Part shown: piece by piece, positions 34,951-45,075 of the stretch
Layout of the letters: the number at the start of each line of letters is the position of its first letter
Numbering within the stretch: the first letter of the stretch is position 1
Source of the DNA: JAHECQ01 sp047638695
Lineage (GTDB): Bacteria; Actinomycetota; Acidimicrobiia; Acidimicrobiales; SZUA-35
Direction: 5' to 3'
NCBI GenBank assembly: GCA_047638695.1
Contig: JBLINY010000001.1
Coordinates: forward strand, 1-64,000
Length of the DNA: 64,000 bases
Made by a program: the position numbers and the translations under genes
The notes under the pieces: model-generated
What the model saw: the letters and a program-made list of their open reading frames with translations, nothing else
The model's database searches: none
Told to the model about the DNA's origin: nothing

Positions 34951-35637
34951 CTAGAACGCCACGCCAACGGCCGTGCACAGGAACGAAACGAAGTCCGTTC
35001 CAACTCTGCAGCGCTCCTCGAATCGGTCGATGAAATCCTTCTTCGTGATTTCGCCCTGTGTGAGTGGCGTTGTGATCATGAAGCTCTTCCGTTTCAGGTC
35101 GAGCAACAGCGGATCGTCTTTGTCGAAGCCCTTCGGCGGCCTCACCAGCGAGTCCCCGCCGAACGAGAACTGATCGACGAATGGCTTCGCCGTCGTAATT
35201 TTCGACCATTGTGCTCGTTCATCACCAATGTGGTGTCTGATTTGGTACGCCACCTTGGGTTCGGGATTCCAGAGACCCATGGCCATGAACGACGCGCGCG
35301 GCTGTAGGTGCAGGTAAAAGCCGGGAGCGTGGGCATCCTTGGCCCGCTCGTGGCGGAAGTGCACGCCCGTATTGAGCTTGTAGGGCGTCTTGTCCGTGCC
35401 GAATCGGGTGTCGCGGTGGATGCGAAAGAGTGAACCACCGACGGCGCGGGCGTTGGCGCTGAAGTGTGGGCTGATGCCCAGAAGTCGAGGTCGGAACTGT
35501 TCGATGAACTCGAGCGCCGGCTCTTTCACCGCTTGCTCGTAGCGCTCTTTGTTCTCGTTGAACCAGATGCGCTCGTTGTTGTCGGCCAGGTCGTTCAGGA
35601 ACGAGAAGAGCTCAGGAGTAAAGCGCGGACTGCTCAT
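34951..35637 (-). CDS. DUF2461-family protein
   Basis: A 228-residue protein of the DUF2461 (TIGR02453) family: FTPELFSFLNDLADNNERIWFNENKERYE, then GGSLFRIHRDTRFGTDKTPYKLNTGVHFRH and FYLHLQPRASFMAMGLWNPEP are the signature segments. The function is unknown; proteins are cytosolic and widespread. Its start overlaps the end of the next upstream gene by 26 nt. Confidence 0.88.
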   Translation of the reverse strand: MSSPRFTPELFSFLNDLADNNERIWFNENKERYEQAVKEPALEFIEQFRPRLLGISPHFSANARAVGGSLFRIHRDTRFGTDKTPYKLNTGVHFRHERAKDAHAPGFYLHLQPRASFMAMGLWNPEPKVAYQIRHHIGDERAQWSKITTAKPFVDQFSFGGDSLVRPPKGFDKDDPLLLDLKRKSFMITTPLTQGEITKKDFIDRFEERCRVGTDFVSFLCTAVGVAF

Positions 35638-36025
35638 GTCCAGATGATGCCATGTGGGACCTGCGGAACGGGCAGTCGTGTTGGGTGTCGTACGCGACGA
35701 GTCCGGTGACCTTCTCGACGATTACTGCAAGTCGCTGCATTGGTTCGGAAAGTTCGCGCTCGAGTCCTTCTGGGCACGAGAGGGAAATTTCACCTGGATA
35801 GAAGCTCACCCTGATTCCCCGAGGGTCGAAGAGCGTCCCTGTTCCCTCGACGAAGCCGGTTGACGTCATCCGAGAGAACTCGTTGTTGATCTTGGCCTCG
35901 ATCTGCATCCACTCGTCGAGCTCGTCGCGAACCGGACGTTGTGCCGATCGGAGTTGATGCGACTCCATCGCCCCGGCGACGTCGCCGTGGATTGGGGGCG
36001 GCGTGAAGAACACATCGAAACTCAT
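35612..36025 (-). CDS. Conserved-looking hypothetical protein
   Basis: A 137-residue protein without signal peptide or membrane segment. The segment GTGTLFDPRGIRVSFYPGEISLSCP looks like a beta-rich fold. I do not recognise a family. It overlaps the DUF2461 gene by 26 nt on the same strand, suggesting co-expression. Coding status rests on codon usage-like GC bias and context only. Confidence 0.5.
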   Translation of the reverse strand: MSFDVFFTPPPIHGDVAGAMESHQLRSAQRPVRDELDEWMQIEAKINNEFSRMTSTGFVEGTGTLFDPRGIRVSFYPGEISLSCPEGLERELSEPMQRLAVIVEKVTGLVAYDTQHDCPFRRSHMASSGHEQSALYS

Positions 36026-36164
36026 GCCACCGCTATCGGCGCGTTCACCACGATTGCTTTAGGGAGCCCGCCAGACACCACCCCGTTAGGGGGGCCGACG
36101 GAGTTTGTGGGGGTTGACGAGGACAGATCTAGTCTGACGCTGAACTCAACTGGAGGAACCCCCT

Positions 36165-36485
36165 ATGTTCTTTGAATTGCGCCAATACCAAGCTCACCCT
36201 GGGAAACGCGACGACCTCGTTGCCCTGATGGAGGGCGAGATCATTCCCTTCCAGATCTCCCAAGGCATGACGATCGTTGGCAGTTTCGTTGGCGAAGAAG
36301 ACCCCAACCTCTACGTCTGGATCCGTCGATTCGCATCCGAGGAGGAGCGCGAGGCTCTGTACAGCACCGTTTACCAGAGCGATCGCTGGACAAAGGACAT
36401 CGGTCCGAAGATTCCCGAACTGATGGATCGCGATAAGATTGTCGTGACCCGTTTGAACGCAACCGCGATCTCTGCCCTGCACTAA
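36165..36485 (+). CDS. NIPSNAP-family protein
   Basis: A 106-residue ferredoxin-like alpha/beta barrel protein: FFELRQYQAHPGKRDDLVALME and VGSFVGEEDPNLYVWIRRFAS are typical of NIPSNAP. A perfect TGGAGG lies 8 nt before ATG 36165. Function of bacterial members is largely unknown; some sit in catabolic clusters. It is followed after 192 bp by the ABC importer. Confidence 0.85.
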   Translation: MFFELRQYQAHPGKRDDLVALMEGEIIPFQISQGMTIVGSFVGEEDPNLYVWIRRFASEEEREALYSTVYQSDRWTKDIGPKIPELMDRDKIVVTRLNATAISALH

Positions 36486-36677
36486 CGCGCTTTACCCGAG
36501 GGTAGGTCGAAGATTAACTCGATGGTCGTGAAGGGGTTCACGATATCGCGACATCGCATTGGAACAATGACCCCTCGGCAACTCCCTTCAGATTGTGTCT
36601 ATGGTGCAGCGGAAGCAACAGGCATGAAGGCCTGGGGATCTCGGTGAGGTCTTGCTTCTCGACTTAAAGGGGAAACA

Positions 36678-38393
36678 ATGCAGAAACTCTGGGCGCTGCT
36701 CTTGGCGTTCGTGCTCATTGCCGCAGCTTGTGGTGGCAGCGGCTCTGACGCGGCGACGTCGGATGGCGATGCCGACGACACCAGCTCTGACACGACAGGT
36801 GGCGATGACGATGTCGTCGACACCGAAGATCAGGTCGAGGTCCAGGACGTCGACGCAGACCAAGTCGGCGTTGCCGGCGAGACGGTGATGGGTGAACCCA
36901 CCCCGACCGATCGTGGTCCCGAGTCCAGTGGCACGCTCGACTACTCCTGGCACACGGCCTTCTCTCCGAAGTGGTTCGACCCGGGCCTCAACACCAGCTC
37001 GGTCAGCCAGTTCGCCACGCAGTACGTCATGCATGACGCGCTGGTGAAGAGCATGCCCGACGCTCCATTCACACCGAGCCTGGCCCAGCAATACACGGTT
37101 GCCGAAGACTTCACCTCGGTGAACTTCGTGCTCCGTGAGGGCCTCACCTTCCATGACGGCTCAACCCTCACTACCGAAGACGTGAAGTTCAGCTTCGAAA
37201 ACTACAGCGGCTCCGGCGCTTCAACCATGCAGGACCTGGTCAAGGAGATCGAGCTGGTCGACGACCTCTCCATCACTTTCCACTTCACTGCTCCATTCCT
37301 GGACTTCATGTTGCTCTACGGCAGCACGGCAACTGGCGCCGGCTGGATCGTGCCGAGTGACTACTACCAGGAAGTCGGTGCCGAGGGCTTTCTCGAAGCG
37401 CCGATCGGAGCCGGTCCGTTCATGTTCGTCGAAAACCAGGACAACGTGAAGATCGTCTACGAAGCCTTCCCCGACTACTGGAAGAAGAACCCTGGCGTTC
37501 AGACCATCAACTGGAATGCCATCACCGACCCAGCCACTCGCTACGCCGCAGTAAGCACCGGCGAGCTTGACCTGGCCAACGTGATGACCGGCGATCTCCT
37601 CCAGACCGTTATCGACGATCCCGATGTCGAGCTTGTTCCCACCACGGCCATACCGTTCTGGATTGAGTTCATTGGCATCGCCGATCCGGAAAGCCCGTTC
37701 AACGATGTTCGAGTCCGTGAAGCGGTGACGCTGGCGCTCGATCGGGAAGGCATCAATCAGGACGAGACCGGCGGCGGTGGCGAGTCCACCGGCCAGTGGA
37801 TCCCACGTCAGCAGGAGGGAGCCTTCCAGGCCCCGGCGATCGCCCAGGACGTCGACCGAGCCAAGGAACTCATGGCCGAAGCCGGCTATGAAGATGGCTT
37901 CGACGTATCGGCACTGACGCCATTGCCCAACTACTTCAGCCTCGGCGAGCGTGTGATCCAGCAACTGGGCGAAATCGGTATCCGGACCAGCTTGGTCCAG
38001 ATGGACCGTGGCGAGTTCCTGGCCCAGGTCAACAGCGGCACCGATGCCACCTTTGAAGGCATCGTCGTCAACATCTCCGGTGCTGGCGGCGACGCCGCCG
38101 TACGTATCCGGAACTTTGCTGAATGCAGCGGCGCCGCTTCCCGTATCTGTGATCCGATGATCGACGAGCCCTTCGCCGAGTACGAAGCATCGACCGATCC
38201 GGTCGAGCGTGAGGCACTGCTGAACCAGATTCAGCAGTACATCATCGACGAGCACATCTTCCCCTACGTCTACACCCTTGGCCTGAACCATGCTCAGGGC
38301 CCCGACGTCGTCCAAGCGCCCACCGAGGTGTGGGCTCAGATCCCGCAGTACGTCTACCCCGGTCCGTGGGAAGACATCACGGTCAGCAACTGA
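36678..38393 (+). CDS. ABC importer substrate-binding lipoprotein (SBP family 5)
   Basis: A 571-residue peptide/solute-binding protein. A lipoprotein signal (LWALLLAFVLIAAAC, Cys18) is followed by an Asp/Thr-rich linker of about 60 residues that would keep the domain away from the membrane. The SBP_bac_5 domain then follows (LVKSMPDAPFTPSLAQQYTVAEDF; LREGLTFHDGSTLTTEDVKFS). First gene of a five-gene Dpp/Opp-like operon with 8-22 bp gaps or overlaps. Substrate: oligopeptides or another small solute; not decidable. Confidence 0.9.
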   Translation: MQKLWALLLAFVLIAAACGGSGSDAATSDGDADDTSSDTTGGDDDVVDTEDQVEVQDVDADQVGVAGETVMGEPTPTDRGPESSGTLDYSWHTAFSPKWFDPGLNTSSVSQFATQYVMHDALVKSMPDAPFTPSLAQQYTVAEDFTSVNFVLREGLTFHDGSTLTTEDVKFSFENYSGSGASTMQDLVKEIELVDDLSITFHFTAPFLDFMLLYGSTATGAGWIVPSDYYQEVGAEGFLEAPIGAGPFMFVENQDNVKIVYEAFPDYWKKNPGVQTINWNAITDPATRYAAVSTGELDLANVMTGDLLQTVIDDPDVELVPTTAIPFWIEFIGIADPESPFNDVRVREAVTLALDREGINQDETGGGGESTGQWIPRQQEGAFQAPAIAQDVDRAKELMAEAGYEDGFDVSALTPLPNYFSLGERVIQQLGEIGIRTSLVQMDRGEFLAQVNSGTDATFEGIVVNISGAGGDAAVRIRNFAECSGAASRICDPMIDEPFAEYEASTDPVEREALLNQIQQYIIDEHIFPYVYTLGLNHAQGPDVVQAPTEVWAQIPQYVYPGPWEDITVSN

Positions 38394-38414
38394 AACTGAC
38401 TGGCTGACTGGATC

Positions 38415-39335
38415 ATGAAGGCCTTCTTCGCTCGTCGAATTGCTTACAGCCTGATCACGCTGGTGATCCTGGCCACGACCATCTTTGGTCTGGTCAGGCT
38501 CACCGGAGATCCGGCATTCCTCCTGGCGCCCGACGGGGCGACCCAAGAAGAACTTCAGATCATCAGGGAGCAAATCGGAACTGATAAGTCTCTCCCGGTC
38601 CAGTTTGGCAGCTTCATCGCCGACCTGGCCCGGGGTGACTTCGGTAACTCGTTTCAGAGCGGGCAACCGGTCCGGAGCCTGTACTTCGATCGACTGCCCA
38701 ACTCCATGTTGTTGGTGAGCTCAGCGCTCGCTTTCGCTCTCATCATCGGCATTCCGGCCGGCATCATCTCGGCCGTCTACAACGGCCGCTGGATGGACAC
38801 GGTGTCGAAAGTGGTGGCCCTCACCGGCATGGCTATCCCTGGCTTCATTCTCGGCTTCGGCATGATGTGGTTGTTTGCCCTGAAACTGCGATGGCTGCCG
38901 GTGTTCGGTATCGGTGGCTGGAAGAATTTGGTGATGCCAACCATTGCCATTGGCTGGTATTTCGCAGCGTCGACGCTCCGGCTGGTTCGATCCTCCATGC
39001 TGGACATTCTTGACGCCGACTACGTGAAATTGGCCCGACTCAAGGGCATGCCGGAAAAGAAGGTGGTGCTGAAGCACGCCTTCAAGAACGCCCTGATCCC
39101 GCTGATCACCCTTACCGGCGTCAACTTTGTGGTGATGATCAACGTGGCAACGGTGATCGAGCTGGTGTTCACCTGGCCTGGCCTCGGATCGCTGCTCGTC
39201 GAGGGCATCCGCAACCGGGACTTCCCACTCGTCCAGGGCGTCACCATCATGGCTGGCATCATGATCGTGTTCGCCAACTTTGCAATTGACATGGTCTATG
39301 CGTGGGTCGACCCCCGCATCCGTCTGAATCGCTGA
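38415..39335 (+). CDS. ABC importer permease, DppB type
   Basis: A 306-residue integral membrane protein with six helices. N-terminal FFARRIAYSLITLVILATTIFGLVRLTGDPA and the C-terminal EVF-type loop (YVKLARLKGMPEKKVVLKHAFKNALIPLITLTG) are those of DppB/OppB permeases. Pairs with the DppC-like gene 8 bp downstream. Confidence 0.92.
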   Translation: MKAFFARRIAYSLITLVILATTIFGLVRLTGDPAFLLAPDGATQEELQIIREQIGTDKSLPVQFGSFIADLARGDFGNSFQSGQPVRSLYFDRLPNSMLLVSSALAFALIIGIPAGIISAVYNGRWMDTVSKVVALTGMAIPGFILGFGMMWLFALKLRWLPVFGIGGWKNLVMPTIAIGWYFAASTLRLVRSSMLDILDADYVKLARLKGMPEKKVVLKHAFKNALIPLITLTGVNFVVMINVATVIELVFTWPGLGSLLVEGIRNRDFPLVQGVTIMAGIMIVFANFAIDMVYAWVDPRIRLNR

Positions 39336-39343
39336 GGTCTGAC

Positions 39344-40252
39344 ATGGCAACTATTGCACCCACCGATCTCGTTGGAATCGCCTCTGAGAGACGATCGACG
39401 TTGAAGCTCGTCATCTCGTCGCTTCGAGAGCTGCCGCTGGTCTCCACCACGATCCTTATTGTGATCGTTGGCATGGCGATCTTCGCCCCGATCCTGGCCC
39501 CTCACGATCCCTTGAGCGCGGTTGAGGGGGCTTCCCAGTTCGGTCCGCCTGTCTGGAGCGAAGGTGGTTCGTGGGATACCCCACTTGGCACCGACAACCT
39601 GAGTCGCGACGTACTGTCTCGCAGCATCTACGGAGCCAGGGTTTCGGTGATCGTCGGCGTCACCGGCACTGCCGTTGCCGGCATTATCGGCATGATCATG
39701 GGCGTTGCCGCCGGCTACTTCGGTGGCTGGGTCGACAGTGTGATCATGCGGGTTGTCGATGCTTGGCTGGCCATTCCCACCCTGGTTCTGGCCATCTTGA
39801 TGGCAGCCGTGCTCGGACCAAGCATGTGGAACATTGTGTTCATCCTCGGCATCGTCTACTGGACGAGATACGCCCGAATACTTCGTTCTGAAGTCTTGAC
39901 CCTTCGGGAGCGTGAGTTTGTGAAGCTGGCCCAGGTGGCTGGTGCTTCCAAGACCCGCATCATCATCCAGCACATCGTGCCCAACGTGCTCAACACGTGG
40001 CTGGTATTGGCCAGCCTTACCGTTGGCGTCGTCATCATCGCCGAAGCATCGCTCAGTTTCCTAGGCGTCGGCGTGCCGGCACCCACCGCAGCGTGGGGCT
40101 CGATGCTCACCGAAGGCCGCTCGGCCCTGATCACCCGACGGCCGCACCTGGTGATGGCACCGGCGTTATTCATCGGCTTAACGGTGTTGGCCACCAACAT
40201 GTTCGGTGACTGGCTGAGGGTGAAGCTCGACCCCAAGCAACGGAATCTCTAG
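39344..40252 (+). CDS. ABC importer permease, DppC type
   Basis: A 302-residue permease with the DppC/OppC layout: a cytosolic N-tail, first helix TTILIVIVGMAIFAPILAPHDPL, LGTDNLSRDVLSRSIYGARVS, and the EAA loop EFVKLAQVAGASKTRIIIQHIVPN. ATG 39344 agrees with the 8-bp gap to the upstream stop. Confidence 0.92.
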   Translation: MATIAPTDLVGIASERRSTLKLVISSLRELPLVSTTILIVIVGMAIFAPILAPHDPLSAVEGASQFGPPVWSEGGSWDTPLGTDNLSRDVLSRSIYGARVSVIVGVTGTAVAGIIGMIMGVAAGYFGGWVDSVIMRVVDAWLAIPTLVLAILMAAVLGPSMWNIVFILGIVYWTRYARILRSEVLTLREREFVKLAQVAGASKTRIIIQHIVPNVLNTWLVLASLTVGVVIIAEASLSFLGVGVPAPTAAWGSMLTEGRSALITRRPHLVMAPALFIGLTVLATNMFGDWLRVKLDPKQRNL

Positions 40253-40264
40253 AGGCCTCGGTAC

Positions 40265-41290
40265 ATGCCCAAGACACTGATGGAGGTCACTGACCTCAAC
40301 ACGCACTACACCGGCTTCGGTGGCTCTCGTGTGGTGAAGGCCGTCGACGGCCTCAGCTTCACCCTGGACGAGGGCCAAACCATCGGCCTGGTGGGGGAGT
40401 CTGGCTGCGGCAAGACGACTACCTGTCTTTCGCTTGTCCGACTGTTAGCCCACGGTGCGGAGATCGTTAGCGGCAGCATCAAGCTGGGCGACATCGAGGT
40501 CACCGATCTCACCGAGAAAGAAATGTCCGACATCAGGGGCAACGAGATCGCCATGATCCTCCAGGATCCAATGACCTCGTTGAACCCGTTGTTCGACATC
40601 GGCGATCAGGTCGGCGAGCCGGCCGAGCGGCACGACCACCTCAAGGGGGGCGCACTAAAGGAGCGAATCAAGTCGTTGCTCAACTCGGTCCGCATCCCGT
40701 CCCCTTCGATTCGGATGGCCGAATACCCACACCAGATGAGTGGTGGCATGCGGCAACGCATCGCTGGCGCTATCGCTCTGGCCGGTACTCCGAGTGTTGT
40801 GATCGCCGACGAGCCGACCACCAGCCTCGATGTCACCATTCAGGCCCAATACCTCGACCTGCTGCGCAAACTGCAAGATGAAACCGGCGTTGGCCTCATC
40901 TTCGTAACTCACGATCTCGGCATCGTGGCCAAAATGTGTGACGACGTCATCGTCATGTATGCCGGTCGCGCCGTCGAGCAGGGCCCGGTACGAGACATCT
41001 TTACTCAACCAGCGCACCCCTATGCAGACGCGCTCATTCGTTCGGTCCCGAAACTGGGATCGAAAGAGAAGCTTTATCGCATCGACGGCCAGCCGCCCGA
41101 TCTGTCGGATCTTCCCGCCGGTTGCGCCTTTGCTCCACGTTGCCCCGCAGCCACCGAGCGCTGTCATGAGGAGAAGCCCGAGTTGTTGGAAATTGCCCCC
41201 GGCCACAAGGCCGCGTGTTTTAACCTCGACGACTTCGCGGCCACGATCACCGAGCCGGCCTACGACGTGCAGAAAAAGGCGACGGCATGA
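40265..41290 (+). CDS. ABC importer ATPase, DppD type
   Basis: A 341-residue ATPase: Walker [10 protein letters not shown], signature [12 protein letters not shown], Walker [13 protein letters not shown] and the oligopeptide-family C-terminal Cys cluster ([24 protein letters not shown]). Overlaps the next ATPase gene by ATGA. Confidence 0.93.
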   Translation: MPKTLMEVTDLNTHYTGFGGSRVVKAVDGLSFTLDEGQTIGLVGESGCGKTTTCLSLVRLLAHGAEIVSGSIKLGDIEVTDLTEKEMSDIRGNEIAMILQDPMTSLNPLFDIGDQVGEPAERHDHLKGGALKERIKSLLNSVRIPSPSIRMAEYPHQMSGGMRQRIAGAIALAGTPSVVIADEPTTSLDVTIQAQYLDLLRKLQDETGVGLIFVTHDLGIVAKMCDDVIVMYAGRAVEQGPVRDIFTQPAHPYADALIRSVPKLGSKEKLYRIDGQPPDLSDLPAGCAFAPRCPAATERCHEEKPELLEIAPGHKAACFNLDDFAATITEPAYDVQKKATA

Positions 41291-42309
41291 CGGTGGCAGA
41301 CGTCGAGGCAATTGATCTGCGGGGATCCGACGACGACGCCGTGCTCCAGGTCCGCAACCTGGTGAAGTACTTCCCCGGAGGCCGGTCCGGCTTCGGATTC
41401 AAAGCAACCAAGCAGTGGGTTCGGGCCGTCGACGACGTGAGCTTCGACATCAAGGCTGGCGAGACGTTGGGTCTTGTTGGCGAGTCAGGCTGCGGCAAGT
41501 CGACCATCGCCAAGCTTCTCCTTCGGTTGGAAGACCCCACCTCGGGCGAAATCGTCTTCAATGGCCAGGATGTCTCCAACCTCAAGGGCAAGGGCCTGCT
41601 GGCATACCGGCGAGCTGTACAGGCCGTGTTCCAGGACCCCTTCTCGTCGCTGAGCCCCCGTATGCGGGTCAAGGACATCATCAGCGAAGGGCTCGAGATT
41701 CACACCGACATGTCGAAGGACGACATGGCCACGCGAGTCGGTGATGTACTCGACATGGTTGGCATGCGGCCCGAAGTGGGCCAGCTCTACCCCCACGAGT
41801 TCTCCGGTGGTCAGCGGCAACGGATTGCCATCGCCAAGGCCCTGGCCCTCGACGCCAAGATGCTGGTGCTGGACGAGGCTGTGTCAGCCCTCGATGTGTC
41901 TATCCGGGCCCAGGTAATCACGCTGCTAAAGGATCTCCAGCATGAGCTGGGTATCGCCTATCTTTACATTGGGCACGACCTGGCGACCGTGGCCTACCTA
42001 GCCGATCGAGTAATGGTGATGTATCTCGGCAAGCAGGTCGAGTTGGACGAGACGCTCACGCTGGTCAACGATCCGAAGCACCCATACACCGACGCCCTTT
42101 TCCAGGCTGCACTGCCGGCTCACCCCGATGATCAGCAGGACACATCGGGTCAAGCAACAGCCGAGGTCCCAAGTGCCTTGTCGCCACCGTCGGGCTGCCA
42201 CTTTCACCCTCGATGTCCGCAAGTGATGGATATCTGTTCGGTTGAGTACCCCCAGATGGTGACGATGAGCAGCGGACGCAAGGTGGCCTGCCACCTTCAT
42301 CCTGAGTGA
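41287..42309 (+). CDS. ABC importer ATPase, DppF type
   Basis: A 340-residue ATPase with Walker A GESGCGKST, signature FSGGQRQRIAIAKAL, Walker B MLVLDEAVSALD, an H-loop IGHDLATVAYL and a terminal Cys motif (GCHFHPRCPQVMDIC). The Glu after Walker B Asp is present, then Ala-Val replaces the more common Pro-Thr/Val. Last gene of the importer operon. Confidence 0.93.
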   Translation: MTVADVEAIDLRGSDDDAVLQVRNLVKYFPGGRSGFGFKATKQWVRAVDDVSFDIKAGETLGLVGESGCGKSTIAKLLLRLEDPTSGEIVFNGQDVSNLKGKGLLAYRRAVQAVFQDPFSSLSPRMRVKDIISEGLEIHTDMSKDDMATRVGDVLDMVGMRPEVGQLYPHEFSGGQRQRIAIAKALALDAKMLVLDEAVSALDVSIRAQVITLLKDLQHELGIAYLYIGHDLATVAYLADRVMVMYLGKQVELDETLTLVNDPKHPYTDALFQAALPAHPDDQQDTSGQATAEVPSALSPPSGCHFHPRCPQVMDICSVEYPQMVTMSSGRKVACHLHPE

Positions 42310-42383
42310 TCTAGCTACTCGAGGCCTCGTGGGACCCAGGTGAGTTAGTCAAGTGGTTTCCTTCACCTCGGCAACGGTTGTAG

Positions 42384-43724
42384 GGGTCGGCTCCCGCACA
42401 ACTCGCCTTCCAAGGCGCAGCCGAGGTCGAGAGCTTCACGACTCGGGCTGACCTGTCGGACGATCTGCCACCGGCTGCGGTCTCGGCCGACAACGCAAGT
42501 GCCGTGTCGGCTGCTCGCCTTCTTCTGGCCATCGATGCGATGGCCGAACTGGGTGCCTTCCAGCGGGCGACCGATCCGGCGGTCAACAGTCTGATTCGAG
42601 ACGTCCGTGCCCAGGTTCCTTCAGATGGCCTGACCGAGGACGGGTACCGCGCCGAGGTTGAGCGCTTTGCCGATGACTTTCCGCTGTACCTCGACACGCT
42701 CCGAGCCGAGGGTCGGACGCTGAGCGAGCAGATCCTGGCGCTGGAAGCGATCCTTACTCCAGAGAACATGCAACGCGTAAGCAACGGCGCGACCCTTCAG
42801 CTCGCGACGTTGCAGACACCGGATCTGAGACTGGGACCAGCAGCCAGCTACCGCTCATCGCCGGGGTGGTTGCCGCCGGGCTGGCCTTTGGGGCCCTCGT
42901 TGTAGCCATCGCTCGGCGCCGCACCTCAGCTGAGCCCAACGGTGAAGCTGTAACCGGGGCGGTTCTCCACTCACCTTCAGCAGATGGGTCAGGGGCGAGC
43001 ACGACAGCTCCGTTGCTCGAAGATCTTCTCGACGCCAGTCGACGAATGACGGCATCTCTCGATACGGCCGAGGTCGGGGCCATCGCCCTGATGGAAGCAA
43101 AGCGCTTAGTTGGCGCCGAGGGTGGCTTGCTCGCCATTCGAAGTGATGCTGGGCTCAGCCCATTGCATTTCAGCCCAACCAGCCTGTTCGACCTCGATGG
43201 ACTCTCGACGTGCAGCCTGATGCGGGTAGTCGAGACCGGTCGCTCAGTTGTCCAGTTGGCCACAGACGAGCCGGTGCTGGTCGAGGTGCCGATGGCAATG
43301 GCGGCTGTTCCGGTGGTTGCTGATGGGGTCGTTGCTGATGGGGTCGTTGCTGATGGGGTCGTTGCCGGGGCCATCATGGTGGTGCGGGTTCCTTCACGCC
43401 CGTTCGAACGCCCGGATATGGACGCGCTCGAAATGTTGGCTCCGCTGGTTGGGTCGGCTCTTCAGATACGGCGGTCAAGAGTTCTGTGTCTTGCTTCCGG
43501 GCGCTAGCGATGCCGAAGCCGCCGTTGTGGCCGAGCGGGCTCGGGCCGCAGTGGAAGCGGCGCCGATCCCTGGCGGCGACAAGCAGCCTTCTGGCCGGGT
43601 GACGATCTCGGTCGGTGTTGCCGTCGCCGGCCTTCAGTCACACAGCGATTTGGTCGAGCGGGCCGATTCAGCCCTGTATGAAGCCAAGGAGCAGGGCCGC
43701 AATCAGGTCCGAGTGGCTAGCTGA
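42384..43724 (+). pseudogene. Decayed membrane diguanylate cyclase (sensor-TM-GAF-GGDEF)
   Basis: Three frames together read as one protein. First comes a helical extracytoplasmic region (42384-42840). A membrane helix in another frame follows (LIAGVVAAGLAFGALVVAIARRR, about 42850-42920). After it is a GAF-like domain (LLEDLLDASRRMTASLDTAEVGAIALMEAKRLVGAEGG). Near 43470 the frame passes abruptly into the second half of a GGDEF domain (RYGGQEFCVLLPGASDAEA...RVTISVGVAV...RADSALYEAKEQGRNQVRVA). The first half of GGDEF is missing and the active-site motif reads GGQEF. There is no good start codon (only GTG 42504). At least one frameshift (about 42.8 kb) and an internal deletion of roughly 80 codons make activity very unlikely. 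Confidence 0.75.
43316..43360 (+). repeat. 15-bp tandem repeat, three copies, in frame
   Basis: Three exact units GTTGCTGATGGGGTC (43316, 43331, 43346), translated as repeats of VADGV inside the GAF-like region of the decayed cyclase, followed by a partial GTTGCC. Confidence 0.9.
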
Positions 43725-43799
43725 CCGGCTCCGCGGTGTTTCGAACCGTGAACGGAACCCGTGCGAAGATGCGGTCACGAGACTTCGAAAGGACCGCAG

Positions 43800-45056
43800 A
43801 TGGATTTCGATTACAGCCCCAAGGTGAACGAGCACATCGAGATGCTCTCGTCCTTCATGGACGAGCACGTCTATCCACGGGAACGTGAGCACCACGAGTT
43901 CGTGATGGACCAGAACAACCTGTGGGTGCAGCCGCCGGTCGTCGAGGAGCTCAAGGTGAAGGCCAAGGCAGCCGGTATTTGGAACTGGTTCCTGCCGGCC
44001 GAGTACGGCGAGTGGAGCCCCGGATTGACCAACCTCGAGTTCGCCCCTCTGGCCGAGATCATGGGTCGGCTCCCTTGGTCGTTCGAAGTCTTCAACTGTT
44101 CGGCACCGGATCGAGGCAACATGGAGGTGCTGGCCAAGTTCGGATCGGCCGAGCAGCAGGACATGTACTTGCGGCCCCTGTTGGCCGGTGAGATTCGCTC
44201 GACCTACGCCATGACCGAACCCCAGGTGGCATCTTCGGACGCCACGAACATGCAGCTCACCATTGAGCGCGACGGCGACGAATACGTACTGAACGGCCGT
44301 AAGTGGTGGAGCAGCAACATCATGCATCCGCTGAACCAGGTGCTGATCACGATGGGCGTCACCGACCCCAATGCTCCACGTCACCAGCAGCACTCGATGG
44401 TCTTGGTGCCAAGAGACGCCGAAGGACTCGAGGTGGTTCGTACCGTTGAGGTCTTTGGGAACTACCACTCGCCGGCCGGGCACGGCGAGCTGAAATACAC
44501 CGATGTGCGGGTGCCCGTCGACAACATCGTCTTGGGAGAAGGCCAGGGCTTCACGATCGCTCAGGGCCGTCTCGGCCCTGGCCGTTTCCAGTACGCCATG
44601 ACCAATGTCGGTATGGCCCAGCGCATGCTCGAGCTGATGTGTGCTCGTGCCGATCAACGTGAACCGTTTGGGCGCAAGATCAGCGAGAACTCCTCAGTGC
44701 GTCAGGACATCGCCCGAGCTCGCTGCAACATCGAGCAAGCTCGCCTTCTGGTCCTGAAAGCGGCGGCCGAGATGGACAAGGCGGGAGCCAAGGGCGCTCG
44801 TGACTACATCTCGATGGTCAAGATCGTCGGCCCGAAGTTGGCCCACGACGTGGCCGAGCGAGCGATGCAGATCTTCGGCGGCAAGGGTGTCAGTGGTGAC
44901 ACCCCAATCGCCGACATGTATGTGCTCGGCCGCCTGATGCGGATTGCTGACGGCCCCGACGAAGTGCACATGAACCAGTTGGCGAAACTGACCATGGCTC
45001 AAGCCGAGATGGCCCGCCAAGCCGGACAGGGCGGCATCGACTGGTACGGCGACTAA
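43800..45056 (+). CDS. Acyl-CoA dehydrogenase
   Basis: A 418-residue FAD acyl-CoA dehydrogenase of the long N-terminal type (MDFDYSPKVNEHIEMLSSFMDEHVYP). FAD-binding STYAMTEPQVASSDATN, then NGRKWWSSN, and the C-terminal QIFGGKGVSGDTPIADMYVLGRLMRIADGPDEVH. AAAGGA 8 nt before ATG 43800. The WSS loop and the ADGPDEVH signature place it with the FadE-type group acting on medium or branched acyl-CoAs; exact substrate unknown. Confidence 0.9.
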   Translation: MDFDYSPKVNEHIEMLSSFMDEHVYPREREHHEFVMDQNNLWVQPPVVEELKVKAKAAGIWNWFLPAEYGEWSPGLTNLEFAPLAEIMGRLPWSFEVFNCSAPDRGNMEVLAKFGSAEQQDMYLRPLLAGEIRSTYAMTEPQVASSDATNMQLTIERDGDEYVLNGRKWWSSNIMHPLNQVLITMGVTDPNAPRHQQHSMVLVPRDAEGLEVVRTVEVFGNYHSPAGHGELKYTDVRVPVDNIVLGEGQGFTIAQGRLGPGRFQYAMTNVGMAQRMLELMCARADQREPFGRKISENSSVRQDIARARCNIEQARLLVLKAAAEMDKAGAKGARDYISMVKIVGPKLAHDVAERAMQIFGGKGVSGDTPIADMYVLGRLMRIADGPDEVHMNQLAKLTMAQAEMARQAGQGGIDWYGD

Positions 45057-45075
45057 GTCAAAGACAGTCAGACGG

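Noticed and set aside
37221..38666. Long antisense frame (about 480 codons) opposite the ABC importer lipoprotein
   Set aside because: It mirrors the codon positions of a well-supported gene with signal peptide and family match; high-GC antisense frames of this length are common and no motif is present.
43668..44657. 329-codon antisense frame over the acyl-CoA dehydrogenase
   Set aside because: Pure mirror of the dehydrogenase; no start signals or motifs.
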